64,000 nt of DNA from contig MKUP01000013.1 of assembly GCA_001898625.1 (NCBI GenBank), positions 227,910-291,909 of the forward strand. The letters run 5' to 3'. Each line of letters starts with the position of its first letter. The first letter of the stretch is position 1. Shown piece by piece: positions 30,472 to 38,160 of the stretch. Below the pieces are notes generated by a model that saw only the letters and a list, made by a program, of their open reading frames with translations, was not told where the DNA came from and did not search any database. Position numbers and translations under genes: made by a program. This stretch comes from Burkholderiales bacterium 67-32 (lineage in GTDB: Bacteria > Pseudomonadota > Gammaproteobacteria > Burkholderiales > Burkholderiaceae_B).

Positions 30472-32478
30472 ATGGCCATGCTGGGTCTGAGAGGTAAATC
30501 GCTGCTGGCATTGTTGTTCGCCTGCGCCGTGGCACTGGTGCCGGCGGCGCTGCTGGCCTGGCAGGGCATCAATGCCGTCCGCGAATATTTCGGCGTCGCC
30601 TATGCCCGCAACCACACGCTGCTGAGCGAGCAGAAGCTGCTGGCCCCCGTCATGCGCGAGCTGGCGCTGGCCCAGCGCATGGCCAGCTCGACCCTGACAC
30701 TGGACTGGATGCGCGACCCGGCCAACCCCGAGAAACGCAGCCGCTTCTTCCGGGAAGCCCAAGGCTACCAGCACGATTTCCGCGACCACTCCTATTTCGT
30801 CATCGACGGCACACCGTCCTACTATTACAACGACGACAAGGGCCCCACGGTAGAAACGCCCCGCTACACACTGAAACGTTCCGAACCCAAGGATGCGTGG
30901 TTCTTCTCGACCATGCAGGACAGCGCCCCCTACGACCTGCAGATCGACGTCAACCACGTGCTGGGCGTGACCAAATTCTGGTTCAACGTGCAGGTACGCG
31001 ACGGCCAGGAACGGCTGGGCATGATAGGCACCGGCCTGGACCTGACCACCTTCCTCAAGGGCTTCATGGAGGGCGTGGAGCCGGGCGTGACCACCATCAT
31101 CTTCGACCGCCAGGGCAACATCCAGGTCCATCCCGACGCCACGCGCATCGCCTACAAGTCCATGACGGCCGAGGAAACCGCCCAGCGCACGGTCCAGGGG
31201 CTGGTGGCCCGAGGTGCCGAGCGCACCCAGCTGCAGCAGGCCATGGCCGACGCCCTGTCCAACCCCGGCAACGCCATTCCGCTGTTCGCCACGCTGAACG
31301 GCGCGAAATCGGCCGTCGCGCTGGTCTACCTGCCCGAACTGCGGTGGTACGTCCTGACGTCGGTGGATCTGGGCATCGCCCGCATCGTCAATTACCAGTG
31401 GCTGGTGCCGGCGCTGCTGGCGCTGGCCGCCGTGCTGTTCCTGCTGCTGCTGGGCTTCGGCTACGCGGTCGACCGGCTGATGCTGGCGCCCCTGCGCCGG
31501 CTACAGCACACGGCCCAGGCAATCTCGGCCGGCCGCTATGACGTCACCCTGCCCGAAGGCGGCAGCGACGAGATCGGCGAGCTGAGCCGCGCGTTCGGCG
31601 TCATGGCCGAGAAAGTCCGCTCGCACACCACCGAGCTGGAGCAGCGGGTGCGCGAGCGCACCCAGGCGCTGGAGGAAGCCAACGAGCGCATGGCCGCCAC
31701 CCACAAGACCATCGACGACTCCATCGACTACGCCAGCCTGATCCAGCGCGCGATCCTGCCCGACCGCCAGTTGGTGCAATCCCTGGGGCGGCACCATTTC
31801 GTGCTGTGGAAGCCCCGCGACGTGGTGGGCGGCGATTTCTACGTGTTCCGGGCCGACGGCGACAACTGCCTGCTGGGCGTGGTCGATTGCGCCGGCCACG
31901 GCGTCGCGGGCGCGCTGATGACCATGCTGGCCCGCGCCGCCATCGACCACGCCATTTCCGAGGCCGGCCCGGGCGATCCCGCGGCCATCCTGACCCGCAC
32001 GGACGCGGCCATGCGGGCCATGCTGAGCGACGCCGAACTGCCGCGCGCGCTGGCCACCAACATGGATGCGGCCCTGGTCTACGTGGACCGGCATGCTGGA
32101 CAGTTGCGCTTCGCCGGCGCGAAAATGACGCTCTACGCCAGCAGCGGCGATGCGGTCGAGGAATACAAGGGCGCCCGCCGCGCCCTGGGGGAAAAGCGCG
32201 TCGGGGAATATGCCAACGTCACGCTGCCCCTTGCCGATCGCACGTTCTACCTCGTCACCGATGGCCTGTTGGACCAATCCGGAGGTGAACATGGCTTCAG
32301 TTTCGGGAATCGCCGCCTGGTCGACCTGCTGCAGTCGGTGGCCGGGCTTGCGCTCGACCAGCAGGCCCGCGCCGTCACCCAGGCATTGGTAGACTACCAG
32401 GGCCGCCAACCGCAGCGCGACGATATCACCGTCTTGTCATTCAAGTTCGAGCAGGCCAACCTTAGCGCGGAGTCATGA
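30472..32478 (+). CDS. siaA: SiaA: membrane PP2C/SpoIIE-type phosphatase with periplasmic sensor and HAMP
   Basis: Dephosphorylates the partner SiaC and so switches on the diguanylate cyclase SiaD. The 668-aa product has TM1 (about 10-30), a periplasmic Cache-like domain (35-300), TM2 (307-333), a HAMP region (331-385), a short coiled coil, and a SpoIIE/PP2C phosphatase domain (about 420-668). Metal-binding aspartates are visible in VVGGDFYVF (Asp455) and VVDCAGHGVAG (Asp472). The whole gene order siaABCD is present, which is the main support for this assignment. ATG 30472 is at good distance from AAGGAA; ATG 30478 is an alternative. Confidence 0.92.
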   Translation: MAMLGLRGKSLLALLFACAVALVPAALLAWQGINAVREYFGVAYARNHTLLSEQKLLAPVMRELALAQRMASSTLTLDWMRDPANPEKRSRFFREAQGYQHDFRDHSYFVIDGTPSYYYNDDKGPTVETPRYTLKRSEPKDAWFFSTMQDSAPYDLQIDVNHVLGVTKFWFNVQVRDGQERLGMIGTGLDLTTFLKGFMEGVEPGVTTIIFDRQGNIQVHPDATRIAYKSMTAEETAQRTVQGLVARGAERTQLQQAMADALSNPGNAIPLFATLNGAKSAVALVYLPELRWYVLTSVDLGIARIVNYQWLVPALLALAAVLFLLLLGFGYAVDRLMLAPLRRLQHTAQAISAGRYDVTLPEGGSDEIGELSRAFGVMAEKVRSHTTELEQRVRERTQALEEANERMAATHKTIDDSIDYASLIQRAILPDRQLVQSLGRHHFVLWKPRDVVGGDFYVFRADGDNCLLGVVDCAGHGVAGALMTMLARAAIDHAISEAGPGDPAAILTRTDAAMRAMLSDAELPRALATNMDAALVYVDRHAGQLRFAGAKMTLYASSGDAVEEYKGARRALGEKRVGEYANVTLPLADRTFYLVTDGLLDQSGGEHGFSFGNRRLVDLLQSVAGLALDQQARAVTQALVDYQGRQPQRDDITVLSFKFEQANLSAES

Positions 32479-33020
32479 TGGATTCGATCGACCTTTTCGC
32501 CATGCGCGAAAGCTTCACCCGCGACCGCATCATGCTGTGTTTCAACGGGCCCATCTCGCGCAGCCTGATCGAAGAAATCGGCAATGCGCTGCGCAACTAC
32601 CTGCAGGCGGAGCAGGTGCAGCCCTCGGCGGCCATGGACGTTTTCGGCGCATACATCGAAATGACGCAGAACATCCGGCACTATGCCAGCGCCCTGGGCT
32701 ATGCCGAGCACGAAGCGATGGCCACGGTCATCGTGGCCAACAAGGAAGACGGCCGCCACGTGGTGTCGGCCGGGAACGTGGTGGAAATCGCCGACGGCCA
32801 GTCGCTGCTCGAGCGGATCAACGTTCTGGCCCGGCAGGACAAGGCCCAACTCAAGGCCAGCTACAAGGAACAGCTTCGCAAGCCACGCGACGCGGGAGCC
32901 AGCAGCGGCTCGGGCCTGGGCCTGATCGACATCGCCCGCAAGGCCAGCGAGCCGCTCAGCGCCTCGCTGCGGGAAATCGACACGGGCCGGGCATTCTTCA
33001 GCCTGAGCGCCGTCATCTAG
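32475..33020 (+). CDS. siaB: SiaB-family protein kinase (DUF6272)
   Basis: Phosphorylates SiaC on a threonine and so opposes SiaA. The 181-aa protein begins MMDSIDLFAMRESFTRD, contains SLIEEIGNALRNYL and YIEMTQNIRHYA (the N-box-like Glu/Asn stretch seen in GHKL-type kinases), and has a Gly-rich SSGSGLGLIDIARKA motif near residue 150. Its start overlaps the siaA stop codon (ATGA; a second ATG follows 3 nt later), indicating coupled translation. Length and position agree with Pseudomonas SiaB. Confidence 0.92.
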   Translation: MMDSIDLFAMRESFTRDRIMLCFNGPISRSLIEEIGNALRNYLQAEQVQPSAAMDVFGAYIEMTQNIRHYASALGYAEHEAMATVIVANKEDGRHVVSAGNVVEIADGQSLLERINVLARQDKAQLKASYKEQLRKPRDAGASSGSGLGLIDIARKASEPLSASLREIDTGRAFFSLSAVI

Positions 33021-33038
33021 CAAACGAGCACCAGCATC

Positions 33039-33416
33039 ATGAGCAACCTCACGATTACAGGCAGCCAGTCCACTCCCGCCATTTCCGGCGACTGGGACGC
33101 AGGCATCCTGACCATGACCGGCGATTCCTACCCGGAGAACTCCTTCGACCTGTTCAACCAGGTCATCGACTGGGTCGAACGCTTCCTGGCCGAGGCCAGG
33201 CGCCCCCTGTCGCTGGAGCTGCACCTCCTCTACCTGAACACCAGCAGCGTCTGCGCCATCATGGACGTCTTCGACCTGCTGGAGGACGCCCACGGCGGCG
33301 GCCACCCGGTCTCGGTCAACTGGCATTACGATAAGCGTAACGAACGGGTAGCCGAACTGGCCGAGGAATTCAAGGAAGACTGCAGCTTTCCTTTTGCCAT
33401 CGTCGCCCACGACTGA
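33039..33416 (+). CDS. siaC: SiaC regulatory phosphoprotein (DUF1987)
   Basis: A 125-aa switch protein. Unphosphorylated SiaC binds and activates the diguanylate cyclase SiaD. The sequence contains SVCAIMDVFDLLED following LLYLNTSS, in which the threonine is residue 68, the same number as the phosphorylated Thr68 of Pseudomonas aeruginosa SiaC. The STAS-like fold is compact with no membrane segment. It lies 18 nt after siaB and 11 nt before siaD. Confidence 0.93.
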   Translation: MSNLTITGSQSTPAISGDWDAGILTMTGDSYPENSFDLFNQVIDWVERFLAEARRPLSLELHLLYLNTSSVCAIMDVFDLLEDAHGGGHPVSVNWHYDKRNERVAELAEEFKEDCSFPFAIVAHD

Positions 33417-33427
33417 CCTTCACGACC

Positions 33428-34222
33428 ATGAAACGCGACATCGAGGACCTCGGCCGGCGCATCGAGCAGTTGCTGGCCCAGCCGGAGTATCAGGACCACC
33501 CGCTGCGCGGCGCCCTGGACGAAGTCTGGCGCGCCTTCCTCGACCAGACGACCCGGCTCGACCGGGTCACCCACATCTCCGACGGCTACCAGACCCTGGT
33601 CAAAGAGCGCGAGAACGACCTGGACGAACGATTCCAGAAGCAATTGCGCAAGCTGGAGAAGCTGGCCCGCATTTCCGACCACTACCAGCGCATGATGCAG
33701 GACCTGAACGTCGCCCTGAGCGACGCCTCCAACCGCGACGTCCTGACCGGCCTGGCCAACCGCCGGCACCTGATGCACCGGCTGAAGGAAGAAAGCCGGC
33801 GTGCCTCGCGCTCGGGCCAGCCATACACGATCGCCATGCTGGACATCGACCACTTCAAGCGCATCAACGACACGCTCGGGCATGCCGCCGGCGACCGCGC
33901 CCTGATCGAAGTGGGCCGCATCCTGCAAAGCTCCCTGCGCGAGTACGACCTGTGCGGACGCTGGGGCGGCGAGGAATTCATGATGATCATGCCCGGCACG
34001 ACCCTGGTGTCGGCCCAGGCGCTGTCGCAGCGGGTCTGCACGCGCATTCGCGAACACGCCGGCGTGCCGGACGTCGGCCAGTCCCAGTCCATCAGCGCCA
34101 GCGTGGGCATCAGCGCCTATCGCCACGGCGAACACTATTCCGACACCGTCGAGCGGGCGGACGCAGCCCTGCTCGAGGCCAAGCGCCGGGGCCGCGACTG
34201 CATCGTGCTGTCCGAGGTCTGA
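33428..34222 (+). CDS. siaD: SiaD diguanylate cyclase (GGDEF)
   Basis: Makes cyclic di-GMP. The 264-aa protein has an N-terminal helical/coiled-coil region (about 1-95, where SiaC binds in the known system) and a GGDEF domain from about residue 100 (DVLTGLANRRHL, DIDHFKRINDTLGH). The active site is GGEEF at 180-184, intact. An inhibitory I-site RxxD is present as REYD at 171-174, five residues before GGEEF. Soluble, no membrane segment. Last gene of siaABCD. Confidence 0.94.
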   Translation: MKRDIEDLGRRIEQLLAQPEYQDHPLRGALDEVWRAFLDQTTRLDRVTHISDGYQTLVKERENDLDERFQKQLRKLEKLARISDHYQRMMQDLNVALSDASNRDVLTGLANRRHLMHRLKEESRRASRSGQPYTIAMLDIDHFKRINDTLGHAAGDRALIEVGRILQSSLREYDLCGRWGGEEFMMIMPGTTLVSAQALSQRVCTRIREHAGVPDVGQSQSISASVGISAYRHGEHYSDTVERADAALLEAKRRGRDCIVLSEV

Positions 34223-34276
34223 GGTCCCGCCAGGCCCCCGCAGGCCGCTGAAATATGACGATGGGCCCCGAGCCTC

Positions 34277-34282
34277 TATAAT
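34277..34282 (+). promoter_or_regulatory. perfect -10 box upstream of the FUSC gene
   Basis: A consensus TATAAT sits 88 nt before the FUSC ATG in the 147-nt gap after siaD. The -35 region is poor (TATGAC at 17-nt spacing). It suggests the FUSC gene has its own promoter rather than belonging to the sia operon. Confidence 0.45.
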
Positions 34283-34369
34283 CGTCCCGCGGTCCGCCTG
34301 GACGGCACCGCAAAGCCGGACACCACGATCCGGCAGAGCTGGAGGAGGCTCAGTTTCAACGGGCCATCG

Positions 34370-36391
34370 ATGCACATCCAGCCTTTCCTCCTCTTTCCCG
34401 CTCTCCGCCACCCCGCCTCGCGCAGCTTCGCGCTGAGACTGGCCGCCGCCTCGATACTGGCCATGGCGGCCGCGACTGCCTTCTCCATCGCCAACCCCTG
34501 GTGGGCGGCCATGGCCGTCTGGATGATAGGCCAGCCCACGCGCGGACTGCTGCTCGAGCGCAGCCTGATGCAATGGCTCGGCACCCTGACCGGCGGCCTG
34601 GCGGCCGTCGGGCTGACCGCGCTGACGGGCGGCAACCCGGCCCTGCTGCTGACCGCGCTGTGCGTATGGATGGGGCTATGCTGCGGCGCCAGCAACCTGC
34701 TGCGGCACCAGCGCGCCTACGGCGCGGCCCTGTGCGGACTGACCACCGCCGTCATCGTCGTACTGACGGCCGGCACGCCGCTCGACACGGCCGCCTTCGC
34801 GGCGGCGCGCATGCTCGACAACATGATAGGCATCGCCGCCTCGCTGCTCGTCATCGCGCTGTGGAATCCTCCCTCTCCGGCGACCGCCCTGCTGGAGAAG
34901 ACCCGCGACCTGCTCTGCGCAACGCTGGGCCATGCCGCGCGCCTGCTCGGGCCGGGCCAGCTTGCCGACACCGCGCCGCGCGCGCGCAAGCTCGTGGCCG
35001 CGCTGGCCGAACTGGAGGCCACCGCCGAGGACACGACGGCCGGATCCCTGTCCCAGCGGCGCCGGCTCAAGCCCATGCGCGGCCTGCTGGCGGGACTGCT
35101 CGACCTGATCGCCATCATGCCGGCGCTGCGCCAACACGCGCAGGCGCTGGCCCCGGGCCACGCGGAAGACCTGGAGCAGTTGCGGGCCAGCCTGGACGAC
35201 CTGGCCGAGACCATCCAGGCGGGACGCGGATCCTCGCTGGCGATCGTCCGCACCGCGACCCGCCGCCTGCGCGGCGCCGATCCGCTGTTCGACACCTGCC
35301 TGGACGAATTCGAACAGGCGCTGGCGGCCATCACCGCGAGCTACCGGAACATGGCGGCAACCTTGCCGGAACCCGCCCCCTCGCCCACCGCCGCCCATCC
35401 GGATATCGCCGGCGTGCGCATCGCCGCCTGGCGCGGCGTAGCCATCTCGGCGCTTGCCGCGGGGGCGTGGCTGGCGTCCGGCTGGGAACCGCTGCGCTAC
35501 CTGATGCTGGGCGCGTGCATCTTCACCGCCCTGTTCGCCTCGGTCGACGAACCGGTGCCGCTCATGCGGCGCGTATTGGCCGGCGCCTCCGCGGCGGCGG
35601 TCGCGGCTTTCGCCTGGCGCGTGGGCGTCGCTCCCATCGTGCCCCACCCCTGGCTGTCGCTGGCCCTGGCCTCGCCGCTCATCCTGGCCGCCGCCACGGC
35701 CCAGGCGCATCGCGGCACGGCCTTCATCGGCCTGGCCTTCAACATGCTGTTCGCGGTGCTGGCGCAACCGGTCAACACCGAGCCCGCCGAACCGATGGCG
35801 CTACTCACGGTCGAGCTCATGCTGCTGGCAGGCATCGCATGCAGCTACGCCGCCTACCGGTGGCTGATCCCGATGACCACCCTGCGCCGCCGCCGGCACC
35901 TCCATCGCGCCATACGCGCCGAGATCGCCGCCATCGCGCAGCGAGCCGGCACGCCCGTACGCGCGGCACGCCACCTGGCCCGCCTGCGTTTCCTGGTCCT
36001 GGCGCTGATCGCCCGCGCCGGCACGGAGGCCGCCACCGCCGACGGCGCACTGGCGGCGCTGTCGCTGGGACACGCGCTCACGCGCATGGGCCATTTGCTC
36101 GACCGGCGGGCCGATGCGCCGGAAGCGCCGTGGATAGGCCAGGCCCTGCACGCGCTGAGTAAACCGCTGCCCACGCCGCACGATGCCGGCGCAACGCTGC
36201 GAAACTACGCAAACCGGGCTCGCGCGGCCGACACCTCCGCTGCCCTGCCCGCCGCCCGCTGGCTGGAGGAAGCTGCGGAACACCTGACCGAGCACACGGC
36301 ATTCTTCCGCGCGCAGCCTGCGCGGGCATGGGCGCAGCGGGTCGCGGACCTTTCTTCTTCGCACGCGCGGGACGGCAGGGAACGCGCATGA
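34370..36391 (+). CDS. FUSC-family inner-membrane protein (aromatic acid/fusaric acid exporter-like)
   Basis: A 673-aa protein with the FUSC architecture: a first membrane block (about residues 25-165), a cytoplasmic helical domain (about 170-345), a second membrane block (about 355-500) and a cytoplasmic tail. The opening FALRLAAASILAMAAA and WWAAMAVWMIGQPTRGLLLE are typical. Family members export aromatic acids or fusaric acid, normally with a periplasmic adaptor; none is adjacent, so partner and substrate are unknown. ATG 34370 is the first suitable start; the GGAGG at about 34341 is somewhat distant. Confidence 0.85.
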   Translation: MHIQPFLLFPALRHPASRSFALRLAAASILAMAAATAFSIANPWWAAMAVWMIGQPTRGLLLERSLMQWLGTLTGGLAAVGLTALTGGNPALLLTALCVWMGLCCGASNLLRHQRAYGAALCGLTTAVIVVLTAGTPLDTAAFAAARMLDNMIGIAASLLVIALWNPPSPATALLEKTRDLLCATLGHAARLLGPGQLADTAPRARKLVAALAELEATAEDTTAGSLSQRRRLKPMRGLLAGLLDLIAIMPALRQHAQALAPGHAEDLEQLRASLDDLAETIQAGRGSSLAIVRTATRRLRGADPLFDTCLDEFEQALAAITASYRNMAATLPEPAPSPTAAHPDIAGVRIAAWRGVAISALAAGAWLASGWEPLRYLMLGACIFTALFASVDEPVPLMRRVLAGASAAAVAAFAWRVGVAPIVPHPWLSLALASPLILAAATAQAHRGTAFIGLAFNMLFAVLAQPVNTEPAEPMALLTVELMLLAGIACSYAAYRWLIPMTTLRRRRHLHRAIRAEIAAIAQRAGTPVRAARHLARLRFLVLALIARAGTEAATADGALAALSLGHALTRMGHLLDRRADAPEAPWIGQALHALSKPLPTPHDAGATLRNYANRARAADTSAALPAARWLEEAAEHLTEHTAFFRAQPARAWAQRVADLSSSHARDGRERA

Positions 36392-36413
36392 AGGCACGTT
36401 CCCATGCTCCAGT

Positions 36414-36442
36414 TTGCATTGCGAAGATGACAGGGATATAAT
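36414..36442 (+). promoter_or_regulatory. promoter of the first initiator tRNA gene
   Basis: TTGCAT (36414-36419) and a perfect TATAAT (36437-36442) with a 17-nt spacer, ending 12 nt before the tRNA. Confidence 0.75.
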
Positions 36443-36454
36443 CTTTTGCTCAGA

Positions 36455-36531
36455 CGCGGGGTGGAGCAGTCTGGCAGCTCGTCGGGCTCATAACCCGAAG
36501 GTCACAGGTTCAAATCCTGTCCCCGCAACCA
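36455..36531 (+). tRNA. initiator tRNA-fMet (CAT)
   Basis: A 77-nt cloverleaf with CCA encoded. The anticodon loop is CTCATAA (anticodon CAT), flanked by three G-C pairs (GGG/CCC) in the anticodon stem. Position 1 is C opposite A72, the unpaired end that defines initiator tRNA. The T-loop is GTTCAAATC. An identical copy lies inverted at 37077-37153. Confidence 0.97.
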
Positions 36532-36537
36532 AATAAG

Positions 36538-36574
36538 AAACGGCCTCGAACGCATTGCGTCGAGGCCGTTTTGC
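36538..36574 (+). terminator. terminator of the first tRNA-fMet
   Basis: Long stem with arms AAACGGCCTCGA and TCGAGGCCGTTTT and an inner ACGC/GCGT extension (one bulged A), ending in TTTT. It begins 7 nt after the tRNA CCA end. Its outer arms recur inverted at 37037-37071. Confidence 0.85.
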
Positions 36575-36604
36575 TTTGTGTCTTCGGTCGAGGGCGTTTA
36601 CGAA

Positions 36605-36940
36605 ATGGTCAAAGCCGTCCACTACGCAATGGCTCTTAACGCCATCACGCTATTAGCCTCGGCCTGCGCTCTTCCCCTTGTTCCCCAAGCCTTTATCGAA
36701 CCTGTGGCAACCTGGACAGGAATTGGACTGGCGTGCGCCATCGGAGCAAAGTTCGCGTTTCGTCTTCTCCTGCCGTACCTTGCCTCGGCCTCTACTCAAA
36801 CAGAGACTCAGGAACGCTGGGAAGCTGCACATTGGAAGCAGCGCACGATGGGAGTCATGGGAATAGTTTTCTACCTGGCATCCGTTTTGAGTTTCTTCTG
36901 GGGACTTGCAACGACCTTTTTTCTACAGGTCGACAAATAA
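36605..36940 (+). CDS. small hypothetical membrane protein between two inverted tRNA-fMet genes
   Basis: A 111-aa ORF with three hydrophobic segments (about residues 8-30, 37-60 and 82-105) separated by a charged stretch (TQTETQERWEAAHWKQR). I recognise no family. ATG 36605 has GAGGG about 10 nt upstream; a GTG at 36578 is in frame but lies in the tRNA terminator tail. Its codon use is clearly less GC-biased than that of neighbours, which fits acquired DNA. No integrase or attachment site is visible. It might be non-functional or an orphan; coding status is supported only by length and plausible start. Confidence 0.55.
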   Translation: MVKAVHYAMALNAITLLASACALPLVPQAFIEPVATWTGIGLACAIGAKFAFRLLLPYLASASTQTETQERWEAAHWKQRTMGVMGIVFYLASVLSFFWGLATTFFLQVDK

Positions 36941-37036
36941 GCGCTGCAGGGGATCGCTAGAAAAAATTTGGCAGCTTGATCAAGCTGGCTGGTGCCTGAT
37001 CGTACTGATACTGATGAAGGTCGATCACGAAAAGCA

Positions 37037-37071
37037 AAACGGCCTCGATGCATACGCATCGAGGCCGTTTC
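37037..37071 (-). terminator. terminator of the second tRNA-fMet
   Basis: Perfect 12-bp stem CGGCCTCGATGC / GCATCGAGGCCG with loop ATAC, with AAAA/TTT flanks. On the minus strand it follows the tRNA CCA end by 7 nt. It is the mirror copy of the hairpin at 36538-36574. Confidence 0.85.
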
Positions 37072-37076
37072 TTATT

Positions 37077-37153
37077 TGGTTGCGGGGACAGGATTTGAAC
37101 CTGTGACCTTCGGGTTATGAGCCCGACGAGCTGCCAGACTGCTCCACCCCGCG
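37077..37153 (-). tRNA. initiator tRNA-fMet (CAT), second copy, inverted
   Basis: Identical in sequence to the copy at 36455-36531 but on the opposite strand, so the two genes converge. A TATAAT box lies at 37172-37167 on the minus strand, and the following promoter-to-tRNA sequence (CTTTTTCCTCAGA) closely resembles the first copy's (CTTTTGCTCAGA). The matching -35 is poor. Confidence 0.97.
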
Positions 37154-37203
37154 TCTGAGGAAAAAGATTATACACGTACTCGCGTAACCATGCTTCGCGG
37201 GCC

Positions 37204-38139
37204 TCACGCCGCCAGCGCCACCTTGCCCCTCCCCTTCAATCCCAGCATCTCGCGCGCCTCGTCCGGCGTCGCGATTCCGAAGCCGAAGGACTCCAGGATC
37301 CCGCGTATCTTGCCCACCTGCTGGGCATTGGAGGTGGCCATTTCCCCAGGCCCGATCGACAGCGAATCCTCCAGTCCGACCCGCACGTTGCCGCCCATCA
37401 GCGCGGCCTGGGTGGCCAGCGGCATCTGGTGGCGGCCGGCGGCCAGGACGGACCATTGGTAGCTGTCGCCGAACAGTTTGTCGGCGATGCGCTTCATGTG
37501 CACGAGGTTCTCGGGATCGGCGCCTATGCCGCCCAGCACGCCCAGCACGAATTGCAGGAAGATGGGCCCTTGCACCAGGCCGCGGTCGACGAAGTGCTTG
37601 AGGTTGTACAGGTGGCCGACGTCGTAGCACTCGAACTCGAAGCGAGTGCCGTGCGCCCGGCCCAGGTTTTCGAAGATGGTTTCGATGTCGCCGAAGGTAT
37701 TGCGGAAGATGGCGTTGCGGGTCTTCTCCAGGTGCTCGCGCTCCCAGGGGAAGGTGAAGTCCTTCATTTTGTCGAGCACGGGGAACAGGGCGAAGTTCAT
37801 CGATCCCATGTTGCACGAGGCCATTTCCGCCGAAGCGTCGATGGCGCCGGCCAGCCGCTGTTCGAGCGTCATGGTGTGCGAGCCGCCGGTGGTGATGTTG
37901 ATGACGGCGTCGGTCTGGGCATGGATGCGCGGCAGGAACTGGCGATAGACCTCCGGTTCGAAGGCGGGCCTGCCATCGGCCGCGTGGCGGGCGTGCAGGT
38001 GCAGGATGGCCGCGCCGGCGCGCGCCGCGTCCACGGCCTGTTCGGCGATCTGCTCGGGCGTGATGGGCAGGTGCGGCGACATGCTGGGGGTGTGCACCGA
38101 CCCGGTGACGGCGCAGGTGATGATGACTTTTCTGGGCAC
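37204..38139 (-). CDS. beta-keto acid cleavage enzyme (BKACE, DUF849)
   Basis: Family enzymes use a metal ion to cleave a beta-keto acid with acetyl-CoA, giving acetoacetate plus a new CoA ester. The 311-aa TIM-barrel protein has the metal-binding pair His47/His49 in AILHLHARH, the INITTGGS motif and VRVGLEDSLSIG with the expected Glu/Asp. The GTG start at 38139 has GGAGCC upstream. It is the last gene of the minus-strand catabolic cluster and would shorten a beta-keto chain acid from ring cleavage; the substrate is not known. Confidence 0.88.
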   Translation of the reverse strand: MPRKVIITCAVTGSVHTPSMSPHLPITPEQIAEQAVDAARAGAAILHLHARHAADGRPAFEPEVYRQFLPRIHAQTDAVINITTGGSHTMTLEQRLAGAIDASAEMASCNMGSMNFALFPVLDKMKDFTFPWEREHLEKTRNAIFRNTFGDIETIFENLGRAHGTRFEFECYDVGHLYNLKHFVDRGLVQGPIFLQFVLGVLGGIGADPENLVHMKRIADKLFGDSYQWSVLAAGRHQMPLATQAALMGGNVRVGLEDSLSIGPGEMATSNAQQVGKIRGILESFGFGIATPDEAREMLGLKGRGKVALAA

Positions 38140-38160
38140 GAAGAGGCTCCTGGACTGGCG

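Larger units (their letters stand above)
36437..37172. repeat. large inverted repeat: promoter-tRNA-terminator arms around a 545-nt core
   Basis: Left arm 36437-36574 and right arm 37037-37172 are inverted copies of about 136 nt: -10 box, spacer, tRNA and terminator. The tRNA parts are identical, the flanks nearly so. The core between the tRNAs (36532-37076) contains one small membrane ORF and otherwise no recognisable element. Confidence 0.85.

Noticed and set aside
36437..37172. Integrative element at tRNA-fMet
   Set aside because: No integrase, no att-type direct repeats of the tRNA 3' end; the repeats are inverted whole tRNA genes, not an integration scar.
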